Part shown: one piece after another, positions 8,130-16,585 of the stretch
Layout of the letters: each line of letters opens with the position of its first letter
How positions within the stretch are numbered: position 1 is the first letter of the stretch
Origin: Paractinoplanes maris
GTDB lineage: Bacteria; Actinomycetota; Actinomycetes; Mycobacteriales; Micromonosporaceae
Length of the DNA stretch: 64,000 nucleotides
Reading direction: 5' to 3'
Assembly (NCBI RefSeq): GCF_023544465.1
Contig: NZ_JALPVL010000010.1
Coordinates: 310,001 to 374,000 of the forward strand
Notes under the pieces: generated by a model
Databases searched by the model: none
Told to the model about the DNA's origin: nothing
Seen by the model: the letters and a program-made list of their open reading frames with translations, nothing else
Made by a program: the position numbers and the translations under genes

Positions 8130-8881
8130 TGTATCAGGAGCTGCGGCTGGGGACGCTGCGGGTGAGCTCGCGCCGCCGGCGGGACCGGCTGTCGGCGGCG
8201 GACCTGCGGCTGCTCGAGGACCTGGGCCGGCAGGTGGCGATGACGCTGCACGCGGCGTCCTCGCGCGAGAGGCTGGTGGCCGCGCGCGAGGAGGAGCGGC
8301 TGCGGATCCGCCGCGACCTGCACGACGGGCTGGGGCCGACGCTGGCCTCGTTGGGGCTGCGGCTGGGCGTGCTGCAGCGGATCCTGCGGGACGACCCGGC
8401 GGCGGCGGCCGAGCTGGCCGGGGAGCTGCGGACCGACGTACGCCAGGCCACGGCCGACATCCGGCGCCTGGTCTACGAGTTGCGGCCGCCGATGCTCGAC
8501 GAGCTGGGCCTCGTGGAGGCGTTGCGCGGGCTGCGGTCGGGCGACGGGCTTTCCCGTACGGTGTCCGCGCCCGAGCCGATGCCCGAGCTGCCGGCCGCGG
8601 TGGAGGTCGCGGTGTACCGCATCGCGGCCGAGGCGTTGCACAACGCGGCCCGGCACGCTGACGGCTCGAAGTGCGCGGTCGAGCTGACCGTGACGGCGGG
8701 CGACGTGACCCTGACCGTCACCGACGACGGGCGAGGGCTGCCGCCCGGTTATCTGGCCGGCGTGGGCCATCGGTCGATGCGTGAGCGCGCCGGCGAGCTG
8801 GGTGGCACGCTGACCGTCGGCGAGGCGCCCGGCGGCGGGACGCGGATCGCCGCCACTTTCGCGTTGGGGAGTCATGACTGA
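8129..8881 (+). CDS. Sensor histidine kinase, C-terminal catalytic part
   Basis: From ATG 8129 this frame gives 250 residues. It holds the rest of a GAF-like domain, the HisKA_3 dimerisation box EEERLRIRRDLHDGLGP with phospho-accepting H65, and the HATPase domain. The ATPase motifs are AEALHNAARHA (N box) and VTDDGRGLPPG (G1). The kinase should phosphorylate the response regulator encoded at once downstream, with which it overlaps by eight bases. The catalytic residues are all present, so the split at 8129 is the only visible defect. The start may be used through TGATG coupling if the protein is truly in two pieces. Confidence 0.8.
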   Translation: MYQELRLGTLRVSSRRRRDRLSAADLRLLEDLGRQVAMTLHAASSRERLVAAREEERLRIRRDLHDGLGPTLASLGLRLGVLQRILRDDPAAAAELAGELRTDVRQATADIRRLVYELRPPMLDELGLVEALRGLRSGDGLSRTVSAPEPMPELPAAVEVAVYRIAAEALHNAARHADGSKCAVELTVTAGDVTLTVTDDGRGLPPGYLAGVGHRSMRERAGELGGTLTVGEAPGGGTRIAATFALGSHD

Positions 8882-9509
8882 GCCGATCACGGTGCTGCTG
8901 GCCGACGACCATCCCCTGTTCCGCAAAGGTCTGCGGGCGCTGCTGTCCACGATGACCGGGGTGACGGTGGTCGGCGAGGCCGTCGACGGCCGGGCTGCGG
9001 TGGAGCTGGCCTCGGCGCTGAGACCGCAACTGGTGCTGATGGACCTGCACATGCCGGGCGGGGACGGGCTGACGGCGATCCGGCGGCTGGCCGGGGCCGA
9101 GCATCCCCCGCACATCCTGGTGGTGACGATGTTCGAGGACGACGACTCGGTCTTCGCGGCGCTGCGGGCGGGTGCCCGCGGCTACGTCCTCAAGGACACC
9201 GACGACGAGGAGATGACCCGGGCCATCCTGGCCGTCGGCCACGGCGAGGCGATCTTCAGCGCGGCCATCGCCTCGCGGATCGTGGCCTTCTTCGCCGGGC
9301 GGCCGCCCGCCGACCCGTTCCCGGCGCTGACGGCCAGCGAGCGCAACGTCCTGCAGCTGATGTCCCGCGGCCTGCCGAACGACGTCATCGCGGGCGAGTT
9401 GCGGTTGAGCGCGAAGACCGTCCGGAACTACGTGAGCAACGTCTTCGGCAAGCTCCACGTGGGCAGCCGGGCCGAGGCGATCGCCCGCGCCCGCGACGCC
9501 GGGATCTAA
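8874..9509 (+). CDS. NarL/FixJ family response regulator
   Basis: This 211-residue protein has a receiver domain at residues 5-120 with acidic pocket D11-D12 and phosphorylation site D57 (VLMDLHMPG). A LuxR-type helix-turn-helix lies near 148-205 (LTASERNVLQLMSRGLPNDVIAGELRLSAKTVRNYV). It is the partner of the overlapping histidine kinase and probably binds DNA when phosphorylated. Its stop codon overlaps that of the convergent gene at 9506. Target genes are unknown; the membrane protein at 7343 is the nearest candidate. Confidence 0.93.
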   Translation: MTEPITVLLADDHPLFRKGLRALLSTMTGVTVVGEAVDGRAAVELASALRPQLVLMDLHMPGGDGLTAIRRLAGAEHPPHILVVTMFEDDDSVFAALRAGARGYVLKDTDDEEMTRAILAVGHGEAIFSAAIASRIVAFFAGRPPADPFPALTASERNVLQLMSRGLPNDVIAGELRLSAKTVRNYVSNVFGKLHVGSRAEAIARARDAGI

Positions 9510-9997
9510 CCGAGCCGGCCGCGGGCGACCAGGGCCCAGCACAGGCAGCCGAAGGCGGCGGTGGTGGCCAGCGTGCGGACGAGGTTCCAGGCGGTCCAGC
9601 GGGCCTCGTCGAAGGCGGCGCGGACGGCGGCCGGGTCGGCCAGGCCGGCGGGGTCGCCGGCGGCCTTGAGCGCGTCGTTGAGCGGCACGTTGACGGCGAT
9701 GGTGACGCCGAAGACGACGACGTAGAGGACGAGCGCGGCCAGCACCCAGGGCAGGATGGCCCGGCCCGGGTTGAGGAACGCCGACACGGCCGTGAAGAGC
9801 AGCGCGCCGACGAAGCTGAGCAGGAACCAGGGATTCAGGATGGCCCGGTCCAGGGCCTGGAAGGCGCCGATGAACGTCCGGTCGCCGGTGCCACCCAGGC
9901 CGACCATCACGGTGTGCTGGTAGAGCCCGAAGACGCCCGCCATCAGGCCGGTGGTCATGGTCGCCGCGATCAGCGCGGTCACCCTCAAAGCGAACAT
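9506..9997 (-). CDS. DUF1772 / anthrone-oxygenase-like membrane protein
   Basis: This 163-residue protein has four membrane segments: an N-terminal MFALRVTALIAATMTTGLMAGVF helix, two central ones and one near the end. The pattern (YQHTVMVGL, DRAILNPWF, VNVPLNDAL) matches the DUF1772 family, which includes anthrone oxygenase-like proteins. In that family the NVPLN motif and early His are conserved. GGGAG lies upstream of the ATG. The longer frames to 10267 are not supported. The function here is not known, and no polyketide gene is nearby. Confidence 0.8.
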   Translation of the reverse strand: MFALRVTALIAATMTTGLMAGVFGLYQHTVMVGLGGTGDRTFIGAFQALDRAILNPWFLLSFVGALLFTAVSAFLNPGRAILPWVLAALVLYVVVFGVTIAVNVPLNDALKAAGDPAGLADPAAVRAAFDEARWTAWNLVRTLATTAAFGCLCWALVARGRLG

Positions 9998-10080
9998 GCT
10001 CCCAGTCAACCGGGGGCGGGAGCGGGCCTCCATCGTCGAGCGTCCACGCCTCATGCGTGAGAGTCGCAACCGGACGACTG

Positions 10081-11646
10081 TCAGTCCTCGGCACGCGGAT
10101 GGCCGCTGCCCGCCCGCCTGGCGCGGCGGGCGACGACCACCGTCCAGGCGACGTCGATGAGGATGATGAACGTCCAGACGCGACCGGCGCCGTACAGGAA
10201 GGACGTGCCGCCCTCGCGGGTGCCGTTCCAGGCGCCGGCGCTGCCACGGGCCAGGTCGAGCAGCCACGACTCCGCGAGGACGAGCAGCACGATCTGAGCC
10301 GCGGTGTAGAGGGCGGCGTGCTCGCCCAGCTTGCGATAGGGCGACCGGCCCGATCCCGGCGTCGGCGCCGAATCAGGCCCCGGTGGCCGGCTTGCGTCCG
10401 GCGCCGAATCAGGCCCCGGTGGCCGGCTTGCTTCGGGCGCGGCAGCGGGGCCGGGGGCCGATGAGGGCGCGGGGTCGGCGGTCGGTGCGGGTCCGGCCGG
10501 GAAGTCCGGCACGCCCACGGCTCGGAGGGACCATGGCACGAGCACGGCGCCGGAAAGGATGACGGTCGCGGACAAGAGGCAGGCCAGGGCCCACGGGGCG
10601 GCGTCGTAGAGGAAGCCGGCGGACAGCGAGCCGATCAGGCCGCCGAGCAGCACGGCGGCCTCGTAGGCGCCCATGCCCCGGCCGACCTGCGCGCCCGACG
10701 CCTCGGCGATCACCGCTTGCTGGATCGGGATGACGGCGGCCCAAGCCACACCGCTCAGGATCCACAGCGCGGCGATCACCCACGGGTCGGGAGCCCAGGC
10801 GAGCCCGGCCGCGAACAGAGCCGACGACACCGACGCGACGGCCAGCACCCGCGTCCGGCCGTGGCGCAGTACGAAGCGGTGCAACCACGTCGGCAGCAGC
10901 GCCATCGCTATGGCGCCGGGCAGGAAGACGTACGCGATCTCGACGATCTCCAGCTCGAACCGCCGCTGCAGGTGCAGCAGGAGCAGCAGCGCCACCGCGG
11001 CCTCGGCGGTCATGGTGAGGACTACGGCGAGCAGCATCGGCCGCAGCCGCCGCAGGGTGCTGCCGGGCCGGGGTGGCGCCGGTGGGACCGCCCGGACCGG
11101 AGCACTCAGGAGCGCACCGGCCGCGATCAGGCAGGCCAGGGCACAGCCGGCGAAGACAGCGCGATAGCCCGCCGCGCCGAGCACCGTGAAACCGGCCAGG
11201 AAGGCGATCCACGCCCCGTTCTCCTCGGCCGCGGTCAGCTTGGGAAAGACCGCACTGTCCTCGGCCAGCCGCTCGCCGGCCATGGCGCGTACGGAAACCC
11301 AGAGCAACGCCCCGCCGATGCCGCCCACCGCCGCCGCACCGAAGGCGACCGCCAGATCCGCCGCGAAGGCATAGCCGAGACAGGAGACCGCAGAGAGCAG
11401 AGCCCCGATGGCCGCGACCCGCCGCCGGTCCCGGACGTCGGCCAGCCACCCGGCCACCGGCCGCGCCGCCACCGAGACGGCCAGCTCGACCGCCACCAGC
11501 ACCCCGACCTGTGTCGCGCTCGCGCCCAGGGCCGCCCCGGCCCACAACGGCAGCAGGAAGTCGAGCAGTTCGCGCGGTCCGTTGGCCAGCGCCGCCGACA
11601 GCAGCGTGCGCCGTTCCCGTTCCTCGGCTCCCCGTGACACGTCCAC
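10081..11646 (-). CDS. Major facilitator superfamily transporter with extra C-terminal membrane domain
   Basis: About 521 residues. The first 380 form a 12-helix MFS permease, with WLADVRDRRRVAAIGALLSA as the loop 2-3 motif. A proline/alanine-rich linker with a duplicated 12-residue unit (ASRPPGPDSAP) follows. A C-terminal part then has two more membrane helices (AALYTAAQIVLLVLAES and VWTFIILIDVAWTVVVA). The added module is unusual for a drug-efflux-type MFS. The GTG at 11646 is one of several possible starts (11667 and 11640 also fit), and none has a good ribosome site. The substrate is unknown. Confidence 0.8.
   Translation of the reverse strand: MDVSRGAEERERRTLLSAALANGPRELLDFLLPLWAGAALGASATQVGVLVAVELAVSVAARPVAGWLADVRDRRRVAAIGALLSAVSCLGYAFAADLAVAFGAAAVGGIGGALLWVSVRAMAGERLAEDSAVFPKLTAAEENGAWIAFLAGFTVLGAAGYRAVFAGCALACLIAAGALLSAPVRAVPPAPPRPGSTLRRLRPMLLAVVLTMTAEAAVALLLLLHLQRRFELEIVEIAYVFLPGAIAMALLPTWLHRFVLRHGRTRVLAVASVSSALFAAGLAWAPDPWVIAALWILSGVAWAAVIPIQQAVIAEASGAQVGRGMGAYEAAVLLGGLIGSLSAGFLYDAAPWALACLLSATVILSGAVLVPWSLRAVGVPDFPAGPAPTADPAPSSAPGPAAAPEASRPPGPDSAPDASRPPGPDSAPTPGSGRSPYRKLGEHAALYTAAQIVLLVLAESWLLDLARGSAGAWNGTREGGTSFLYGAGRVWTFIILIDVAWTVVVARRARRAGSGHPRAED
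10364..10435. repeat. Two tandem 36-bp copies inside the MFS linker
   Basis: The 36-base unit beginning GGCGCCGAATCAGG occurs at 10364-10399 and 10400-10435, differing at two bases in its last five. It is in frame and duplicates twelve residues of the MFS linker. Replication slippage is the likely origin. Confidence 0.85.
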
Positions 11647-11775
11647 GACTCTAGGAGCCGGACGCACGTATCAACTGGCATGGACTGGTTGCGCTCGGTA
11701 GCCAGACTGGGAGGTGCCCGGCCTGACTTCTCGAAGACGGTGAACCTGGGCATCACGGTCGGCCGGGAGGACGCC

Positions 11776-12033
11776 TTGGCAGGTTCAGCGGTGGTTCAGA
11801 CGATCACGCTCGTGGCGGCGTTCGCGGCCTTGGGTCTCAGTCTCTGGCAGGGCAGCGCCGTCGCCCGTCAGAGCCGGGAAGCGACGAGGCAGAGTGCGGA
11901 TGTCGCGACGACCGAGTTCCGGCCGATCTGGGCGACCGCGCGGGTGCTTTACACGCCGGACTTCGCCGAGATGGTCGACCGCGAGCTGGCGCACCTGCCG
12001 ACCGTCGACGTCCGCCCGCTGACCGCGCCCTGA
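11776..12033 (+). CDS. Small single-span membrane protein, hypothetical
   Basis: An 85-residue protein starts at TTG 11776 with GGGAGG five bases upstream. A longer in-frame start at 11680 exists but has no ribosome site. The N-terminus is hydrophobic (VVQTITLVAAFAALGLSLW). A charged tail with RQSREATRQSADVATTEFRPIW follows, typical of small actinobacterial anchored proteins. No function is recognised. It converges with the NhaA fusion gene, the two stops being adjacent. Confidence 0.5.
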   Translation: MAGSAVVQTITLVAAFAALGLSLWQGSAVARQSREATRQSADVATTEFRPIWATARVLYTPDFAEMVDRELAHLPTVDVRPLTAP

Positions 12034-13938
12034 TCAGTGCCTCTTGGCGGCGATCTTGGCCCGGACCCGGGCGACGCGGATGGCCTCCTTCAACGTCTGG
12101 ACGTCGTAGGCGCCGTAGTGACGGCGGCCGTTGATGAAGAACGTCGGTGTGCCGGAGACGCCGCTCAGGTCGGCCGACTCCAGGTCGGCGGTGATGCGCT
12201 CCTTGCAGGTCGGCTGCATCAGGTCGTCGTGGAACCGGTCCTGGTCGATGCCGAGCTCGCCCGCGTACGTCAGCAGGTCGGCGATGCGCAGGTGGTCCTG
12301 CTGGGTGAACATGCGGTCGTGCATCTCCCAGAACTTGCCCTGCAGGCCGGCCGCCTCGGCGGCCTGCGCCGCCAGCTGAGCCTGCGGGTGCACGTCGGTC
12401 AGCGGCAGATGGCGCCAGACGTACCGCAGGTCGTCGTCGGTCAGCAGCTCGCGTACCACGGGCTCGGCCCGGCCGCAGTAGGGGCACTGGAAGTCGCCGT
12501 ACTCCACCACGGTGACCGACGCCTCGGCCGGGCCGCGCACGTGGTCACGCTCCGGGTCGACGTCGGGGATCAGGTCGATCAGCTCCTCGACGTCGCCCAG
12601 CAGCGCGACCGCCTTGCGCGGCTTCGGCAGCCGGCTGGTCACGAAGAAGACGGTCCACGTGATCAGGGACGCGGCCGGGATGGCCAGCAGCAGGCCCAGC
12701 TTGGCCTCGGAGAGCTCCGGCTCCTCGAAGGCCAGGTTGGCGATCAGGAAGGACACGGTGAAGCCCATGCCGGCGATGGTCCCGGTGCCCAGCACCGACG
12801 CCCAGCCGGCCGCCGGGCGGATGCGGCCCCCGCTCAGCCACGTGACCAGGGCCGAGACCCCGGTGATGGCGACCGGCTTACCGACGACGTAGGCCAGGAA
12901 GACACCGACCGTGACCGGCGACATCAGCGCCTCGCCCAGGAAGCCCCCGTCGATCGCGATGCCCGCGTTGGCCAGGCCGAAAAGCGGCACGATCAGATAG
13001 CTCGACACCCCCGACCAGGTGCGGGTCAGGCGGTCGTTGGGCGACAGCGACCGCAGCAGGCCCATCCGGGCGAACCGGGCGAGCTCGGGGGTCGGCTGCT
13101 CGCGGAACGAGCGGAACAGGTCGCTGGCCTGCTCGAGGTCGCCGCGGCCGGGCGTGTACGCCGCGGCGGCCAGCCCGATCGCCAGGCCCGACACCACCGG
13201 GTCGATCCCGCTCTCCAGCGTCGCCCCCCAGACGACCAGGCAGACCGGCAGATAGATGAACCCGCTGCGGACCCCGGCCCGCACCATCACCAGCGTGAGC
13301 AGGAAGGCTCCGATCGCGATGATCAGCGGCATGACCCGGATGTCGTCGGAGTACGCCACCGCGATCACGATCAGCGCGACCACGTCGTCGACCACCGACA
13401 CGGTGACCAGGAACAGCCGGGCCTGCACCGGGATGTTGCGACCGACCAGCGCGAGCAGGCCCAGGGCCAGCGCCGTGTCGGTCGACATCGCCGCGCCCCA
13501 GCCCGCCGCGCCCGGGCCGCCCTGGTTGACCAGCAGGAAGATGCTGATCGGCAACGCCATGCCGACGATGCCGGCCAGGGCGGGCAGCACGAACCGCCGC
13601 CGGTCGCGCAGGTCGCCGAGGTCGAACTCGCGCCGCGCCTCCAGACCGACCACCAGGAAGAACAGCGTCATGAGGCCGCTGTTGACCCATTCCCGCAAGT
13701 CGAGCTCGATGCCCTGGCCGCCGAAATGGATGCTCAGCTCGGTGTGCCAGAACGACTCGTAGCTGCCGTCGGCCGTGTTGGCCCAGATCAGCGCGGCGAT
13801 GATGGTCGTCACCAGCACCGCGGCACTGCCCGCCTCGGTGCTCAGGAAGTCGCGTAACGGCGTCGCGACGCGGCGCGACCATCGGGTGGTCGTGCCGGCT
13901 TCGGCGCTGAGCTCGGGGGCGTCACTCACGGAACACAC
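12034..13938 (-). CDS. nhaA: Na+/H+ antiporter NhaA fused to a DsbA-like thioredoxin domain
   Basis: This 634-residue protein has an NhaA antiporter in residues 20-435 (LFFLVVGLEARREFDLG, SVVDDVVALIVIAVAYSDD with the ion-binding Asp pair). A DsbA/Fhs-type thioredoxin domain occupies about 460-634, with active site CPYC at C485-C488 and cis-Pro loop GTPTFFINGRRHYGAYD. NhaA exchanges sodium for protons at the membrane. The fused oxidoreductase would act on the side where the C-terminus lies, which I cannot establish. NhaA-thioredoxin fusions are known in actinobacteria. The start may be GTG 13938 or GTG 13929. Confidence 0.92.
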   Translation of the reverse strand: MCSVSDAPELSAEAGTTTRWSRRVATPLRDFLSTEAGSAAVLVTTIIAALIWANTADGSYESFWHTELSIHFGGQGIELDLREWVNSGLMTLFFLVVGLEARREFDLGDLRDRRRFVLPALAGIVGMALPISIFLLVNQGGPGAAGWGAAMSTDTALALGLLALVGRNIPVQARLFLVTVSVVDDVVALIVIAVAYSDDIRVMPLIIAIGAFLLTLVMVRAGVRSGFIYLPVCLVVWGATLESGIDPVVSGLAIGLAAAAYTPGRGDLEQASDLFRSFREQPTPELARFARMGLLRSLSPNDRLTRTWSGVSSYLIVPLFGLANAGIAIDGGFLGEALMSPVTVGVFLAYVVGKPVAITGVSALVTWLSGGRIRPAAGWASVLGTGTIAGMGFTVSFLIANLAFEEPELSEAKLGLLLAIPAASLITWTVFFVTSRLPKPRKAVALLGDVEELIDLIPDVDPERDHVRGPAEASVTVVEYGDFQCPYCGRAEPVVRELLTDDDLRYVWRHLPLTDVHPQAQLAAQAAEAAGLQGKFWEMHDRMFTQQDHLRIADLLTYAGELGIDQDRFHDDLMQPTCKERITADLESADLSGVSGTPTFFINGRRHYGAYDVQTLKEAIRVARVRAKIAAKRH

Positions 13939-14068
13939 CCAAGCATGCCGTAGGCCGCCTTGCCACAGACTGTGACCAGCGCCTATTCAAGCCCTGGGAC
14001 GGATGACCTCCGCCCCGGGATGTCGTCTGGATAAGATCTCAGATCGGGGCCGTGGTTCAGGAGGCGGG

Positions 14069-15208
14069 TTGACCAGCAACGAGGATCTTTCGTCGCAGCT
14101 GTCCGAAGCCCTCGCCGAGCTCGACGGCCTGCGCAGCCTGCACTCGGACGCGCTGGCGCAACTCGACGGGCTGCGGACCCTGCACGAGGTCAGCAAGGCG
14201 GTGCACGCCAGCCTCGACCTGACCGCGACGATGGACGCGGTGGTGCACGGGGTCACCCGGGCCTCCGGGTTCGAGGTCGCGGTGGTCAACGTGCTCCAGC
14301 CCGGCGGCGACTTCGCGGTCGTGTCGGTCGAGGGCACCGAGGAGATCCGCGGTTCGCTGCTGGGCACCACGACGACCACGGCGAACTGGGACGAGTTGTT
14401 CGCCAAGGCCGAGCTGTGGGGCGCGCTGTATTTCGTCGACCACAACAACGACATGCCCGACGCGATGATCACCTGGACGTCGGACACGTTGCCGGTGCCC
14501 GGCGACCCGGGCGGCTGGCACCCCGAGGACATGTTGTTCGCCCCGCTCACCTCGCCGATGGGGGAGCTGGTCGGGATACTGAGCGTCGACCTGCCCCGCG
14601 ACGGACGCCGGCCGGGCCCGGTGCAGCGCGAGATGCTCGAGCTGTTCGCCCAGCACGCGTCGATGGCCGTGCACCACGCCAAGCTGCATCACGAGCTCGC
14701 CGAGAGCCGCGCCCGCCTGCACCACGCGGCGACCCACGACCCGTTGACCGGGCTGGCCAACCGGACGCTGCTGCGCGCGTTCACCGACGAGCTGGCCGGG
14801 CGCTCCGAGGGTGAGGTCGGCGTGATGGTGATCGACCTCGACGACTTCAAGTCGGTCAACGACGTGGGCGGCCACGACGCCGGCGACGAGGTGTTGCGCA
14901 CCGTGGCCGGCCGGATGGCGGCGCTGGTGCGGCCGACCGACCTGCTGGCCCGCACGGGGGGCGACGAGTTCGTGATCGTGGCGACCGGCGAGGGCGTCGA
15001 CGGGATGCTGCGCGACACCGCCGAGCGGATCCACCTCGCGCTGGCCGATCCGGTCCAGACCCGCAGCGGTCCGTGCAAGGTCGGTGCGAGCATCGGTCAC
15101 GCGTACGGCGAATGCTGCACCGATTTCGCCCAGCTGGCCTCGGCGGCCGACGCCGACATGTACCGGACGAAGCAGCGCCACCGGGCCAAGCGCCCCTGGG
15201 TGGCCTAG
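14069..15208 (+). CDS. GAF-GGDEF diguanylate cyclase
   Basis: A 379-residue soluble protein. A short coiled-coil-like N-terminus with the repeat LDGLRSLH/LDGLRTLH is followed by a GAF domain (about 30-200) and a GGDEF domain (about 210-375). The cyclase motifs are intact: DPLTGLANRTLL, DDFKSVND for metal, RTGGDEF for catalysis, and RPTD five residues earlier as the inhibitory I-site. It should make c-di-GMP in response to an unknown GAF ligand. TTG 14069 has AGGAGG four bases upstream and is preferred to ATG 14003. It is monocistronic. Confidence 0.92.
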   Translation: MTSNEDLSSQLSEALAELDGLRSLHSDALAQLDGLRTLHEVSKAVHASLDLTATMDAVVHGVTRASGFEVAVVNVLQPGGDFAVVSVEGTEEIRGSLLGTTTTTANWDELFAKAELWGALYFVDHNNDMPDAMITWTSDTLPVPGDPGGWHPEDMLFAPLTSPMGELVGILSVDLPRDGRRPGPVQREMLELFAQHASMAVHHAKLHHELAESRARLHHAATHDPLTGLANRTLLRAFTDELAGRSEGEVGVMVIDLDDFKSVNDVGGHDAGDEVLRTVAGRMAALVRPTDLLARTGGDEFVIVATGEGVDGMLRDTAERIHLALADPVQTRSGPCKVGASIGHAYGECCTDFAQLASAADADMYRTKQRHRAKRPWVA

Positions 15209-15238
15209 CTCCGGCATGATCACCCGCTCCGATGGTGC

Positions 15239-15871
15239 CTAACGCGCGACCGAGACCGACGCCCGGACCGTGCGATCCTCGGTCAGGCAGCGCAGGAGCT
15301 CCTCGGCCAGGTCGGCGCGCGGGATGAGACGGCCGCCGGCCACGTTCTGGTTGATCGCCGTACGGTAGCGGCCGGTGTGCCCGGCGTCGGTGAGCCGGGG
15401 CGGGCACACGATCGTCCAGTCCAGATCGGTGGCGCGCACAACCTCCTCCATGCGGCCCATGTCGGCGTAGGCGTGTCTGAACACCCGGCCGACCAGCGGC
15501 TTGACCGCCGAGCGGACGAACCAGCCGTCCTGGTCGTCGATGTGCATGCCGCTGTTGCTGACCACCGCCAGCCGGCGGATGCCCTGTTGCTGCATGGCCG
15601 CGACGATCGCCCGGGCGCTGTCGGCGCACACGGTCGTCGGGCCCCGGCCACGCGGCCCGATCGCCGAGATCACCGCGTCGCGACCGGCCACCGCCGGACC
15701 GAGGACCGCCGGGTCCCGGACGTCGGCCTGGACGATACGCAGTTCCGGCGCCTCGAACGTCAGCCGGGCGGGGTCGCGGACGACGGCCGTCACCTCGTGC
15801 CCGCCGGCGCATGCCTGCCGCACCACCTGCGTACCCGTGCCGCCGGAGGCCCCGAAAACAGTGAGTCTCAT
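15239..15871 (-). CDS. NAD(P)-binding NmrA-like oxidoreductase
   Basis: This 210-residue atypical short-chain dehydrogenase/NmrA-like protein has the nucleotide loop TVFGASGGTGTQVV at residues 4-17. The strand AVVSNSGMHI replaces the usual Tyr-x3-Lys catalytic region, and a late DLDWTIVCPPRL segment follows. It probably binds NADPH and either reduces a small molecule or acts as a redox sensor; the substrate is unknown. GGGAGAACT precedes the ATG. It is divergent from the TetR gene 15949-16533 across two palindromes, so it is the likely target of that repressor. Confidence 0.85.
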   Translation of the reverse strand: MRLTVFGASGGTGTQVVRQACAGGHEVTAVVRDPARLTFEAPELRIVQADVRDPAVLGPAVAGRDAVISAIGPRGRGPTTVCADSARAIVAAMQQQGIRRLAVVSNSGMHIDDQDGWFVRSAVKPLVGRVFRHAYADMGRMEEVVRATDLDWTIVCPPRLTDAGHTGRYRTAINQNVAGGRLIPRADLAEELLRCLTEDRTVRASVSVAR

Positions 15872-15889
15872 AGTTCTCCCTCGTGGTTG

Positions 15890-15929
15890 GTAAGCACTTA
15901 CTAACCGCTATGGTCAGTGAGTACTCACT
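15890..15929. promoter_or_regulatory. Two TetR-type palindromic operators
   Basis: GTAAGCACTTAC at 15890-15901 and AGTGAGTACTCACT at 15916-15929 share the pattern GTRAG-NN-CTYAC, and their centres are 27 bases apart. The second is a perfect 14-base palindrome. They lie between the NmrA-like gene and the TetR gene and would let one repressor control both. Binding is inferred from position. Confidence 0.7.
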
Positions 15930-15948
15930 TAGTTGTCAAGGAGCCGGA

Positions 15949-16533
15949 TTGAGCACCCGCGACCGCATCGTCACCGCCGCCGCCGAGGTCATCCGCGACC
16001 GCGGTCTGGCCCGGGCGACCACCAAGGAGATCGCCCGGGCGGCCGGTCTGTCCGAGGCTGCGCTCTACAAGCACTTCCGCGACAAGACCGACATCTTTCT
16101 CGCGGTGCTCGGCGAACGCGGCCCGACGACGCTCGTCACGGTCCTCGCCGGACTGCCCGGGCGGGCCGGCCGCGAGCCGGTGGAGACGGTGCTGCGCGAG
16201 GTGGTGCTCGCCGCCGCCGACTTCTACGACCAGGCGTTCCCGATGGCCGCCTCGCTCTTTTCCGAGCCCGCCCTGCTCGCCGCGCACCGCAGGGTGCTGC
16301 GCGAGCGCGGCGCCGGGCCACAGGTCCCCGGGCAGGCGCTGGGCGCCTACCTCGAAGCGGAGCAGCAGTTCGGCCGGCTCAACCCGGACGTCGACGCCAT
16401 GGCCGCGGCGACCATGCTGCTGGGCGCCTGCCAGCATCGCGCGTTCCTCGGCCACTTCACCGAGGAGACGACAGATCTCGATGTCTTTGCGGCCGCGTTG
16501 GTCCATACTCTGACCTCGGGAATCAACCCGTGA
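15949..16533 (+). CDS. TetR/AcrR family transcriptional regulator
   Basis: A 194-residue TetR protein. STRDRIVTAAAEVIRDRGLARATTKEIARAAGLSEAALYKHFRDKTDIFLAVL is the DNA-binding helix-turn-helix (residues 2-55). The C-terminal all-alpha domain would bind an inducer. TTG 15949 has AAGGAG five bases upstream and is a better start than the in-frame 15883. It probably represses itself and the divergent NmrA-like gene through the palindromes at 15890-15929. The GNAT region begins about 20 bases after its stop. Confidence 0.9.
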   Translation: MSTRDRIVTAAAEVIRDRGLARATTKEIARAAGLSEAALYKHFRDKTDIFLAVLGERGPTTLVTVLAGLPGRAGREPVETVLREVVLAAADFYDQAFPMAASLFSEPALLAAHRRVLRERGAGPQVPGQALGAYLEAEQQFGRLNPDVDAMAAATMLLGACQHRAFLGHFTEETTDLDVFAAALVHTLTSGINP

Positions 16534-16585
16534 CGAAGAAAGGAGGGACTGCCGTGTTCAGCTCACCGGTGCCCAGGAGGCTTCG

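Noticed and set aside
9506..9997. A polyketide tailoring (anthrone oxygenase) gene cluster
   Set aside because: No polyketide synthase or other tailoring gene is present in the neighbourhood.
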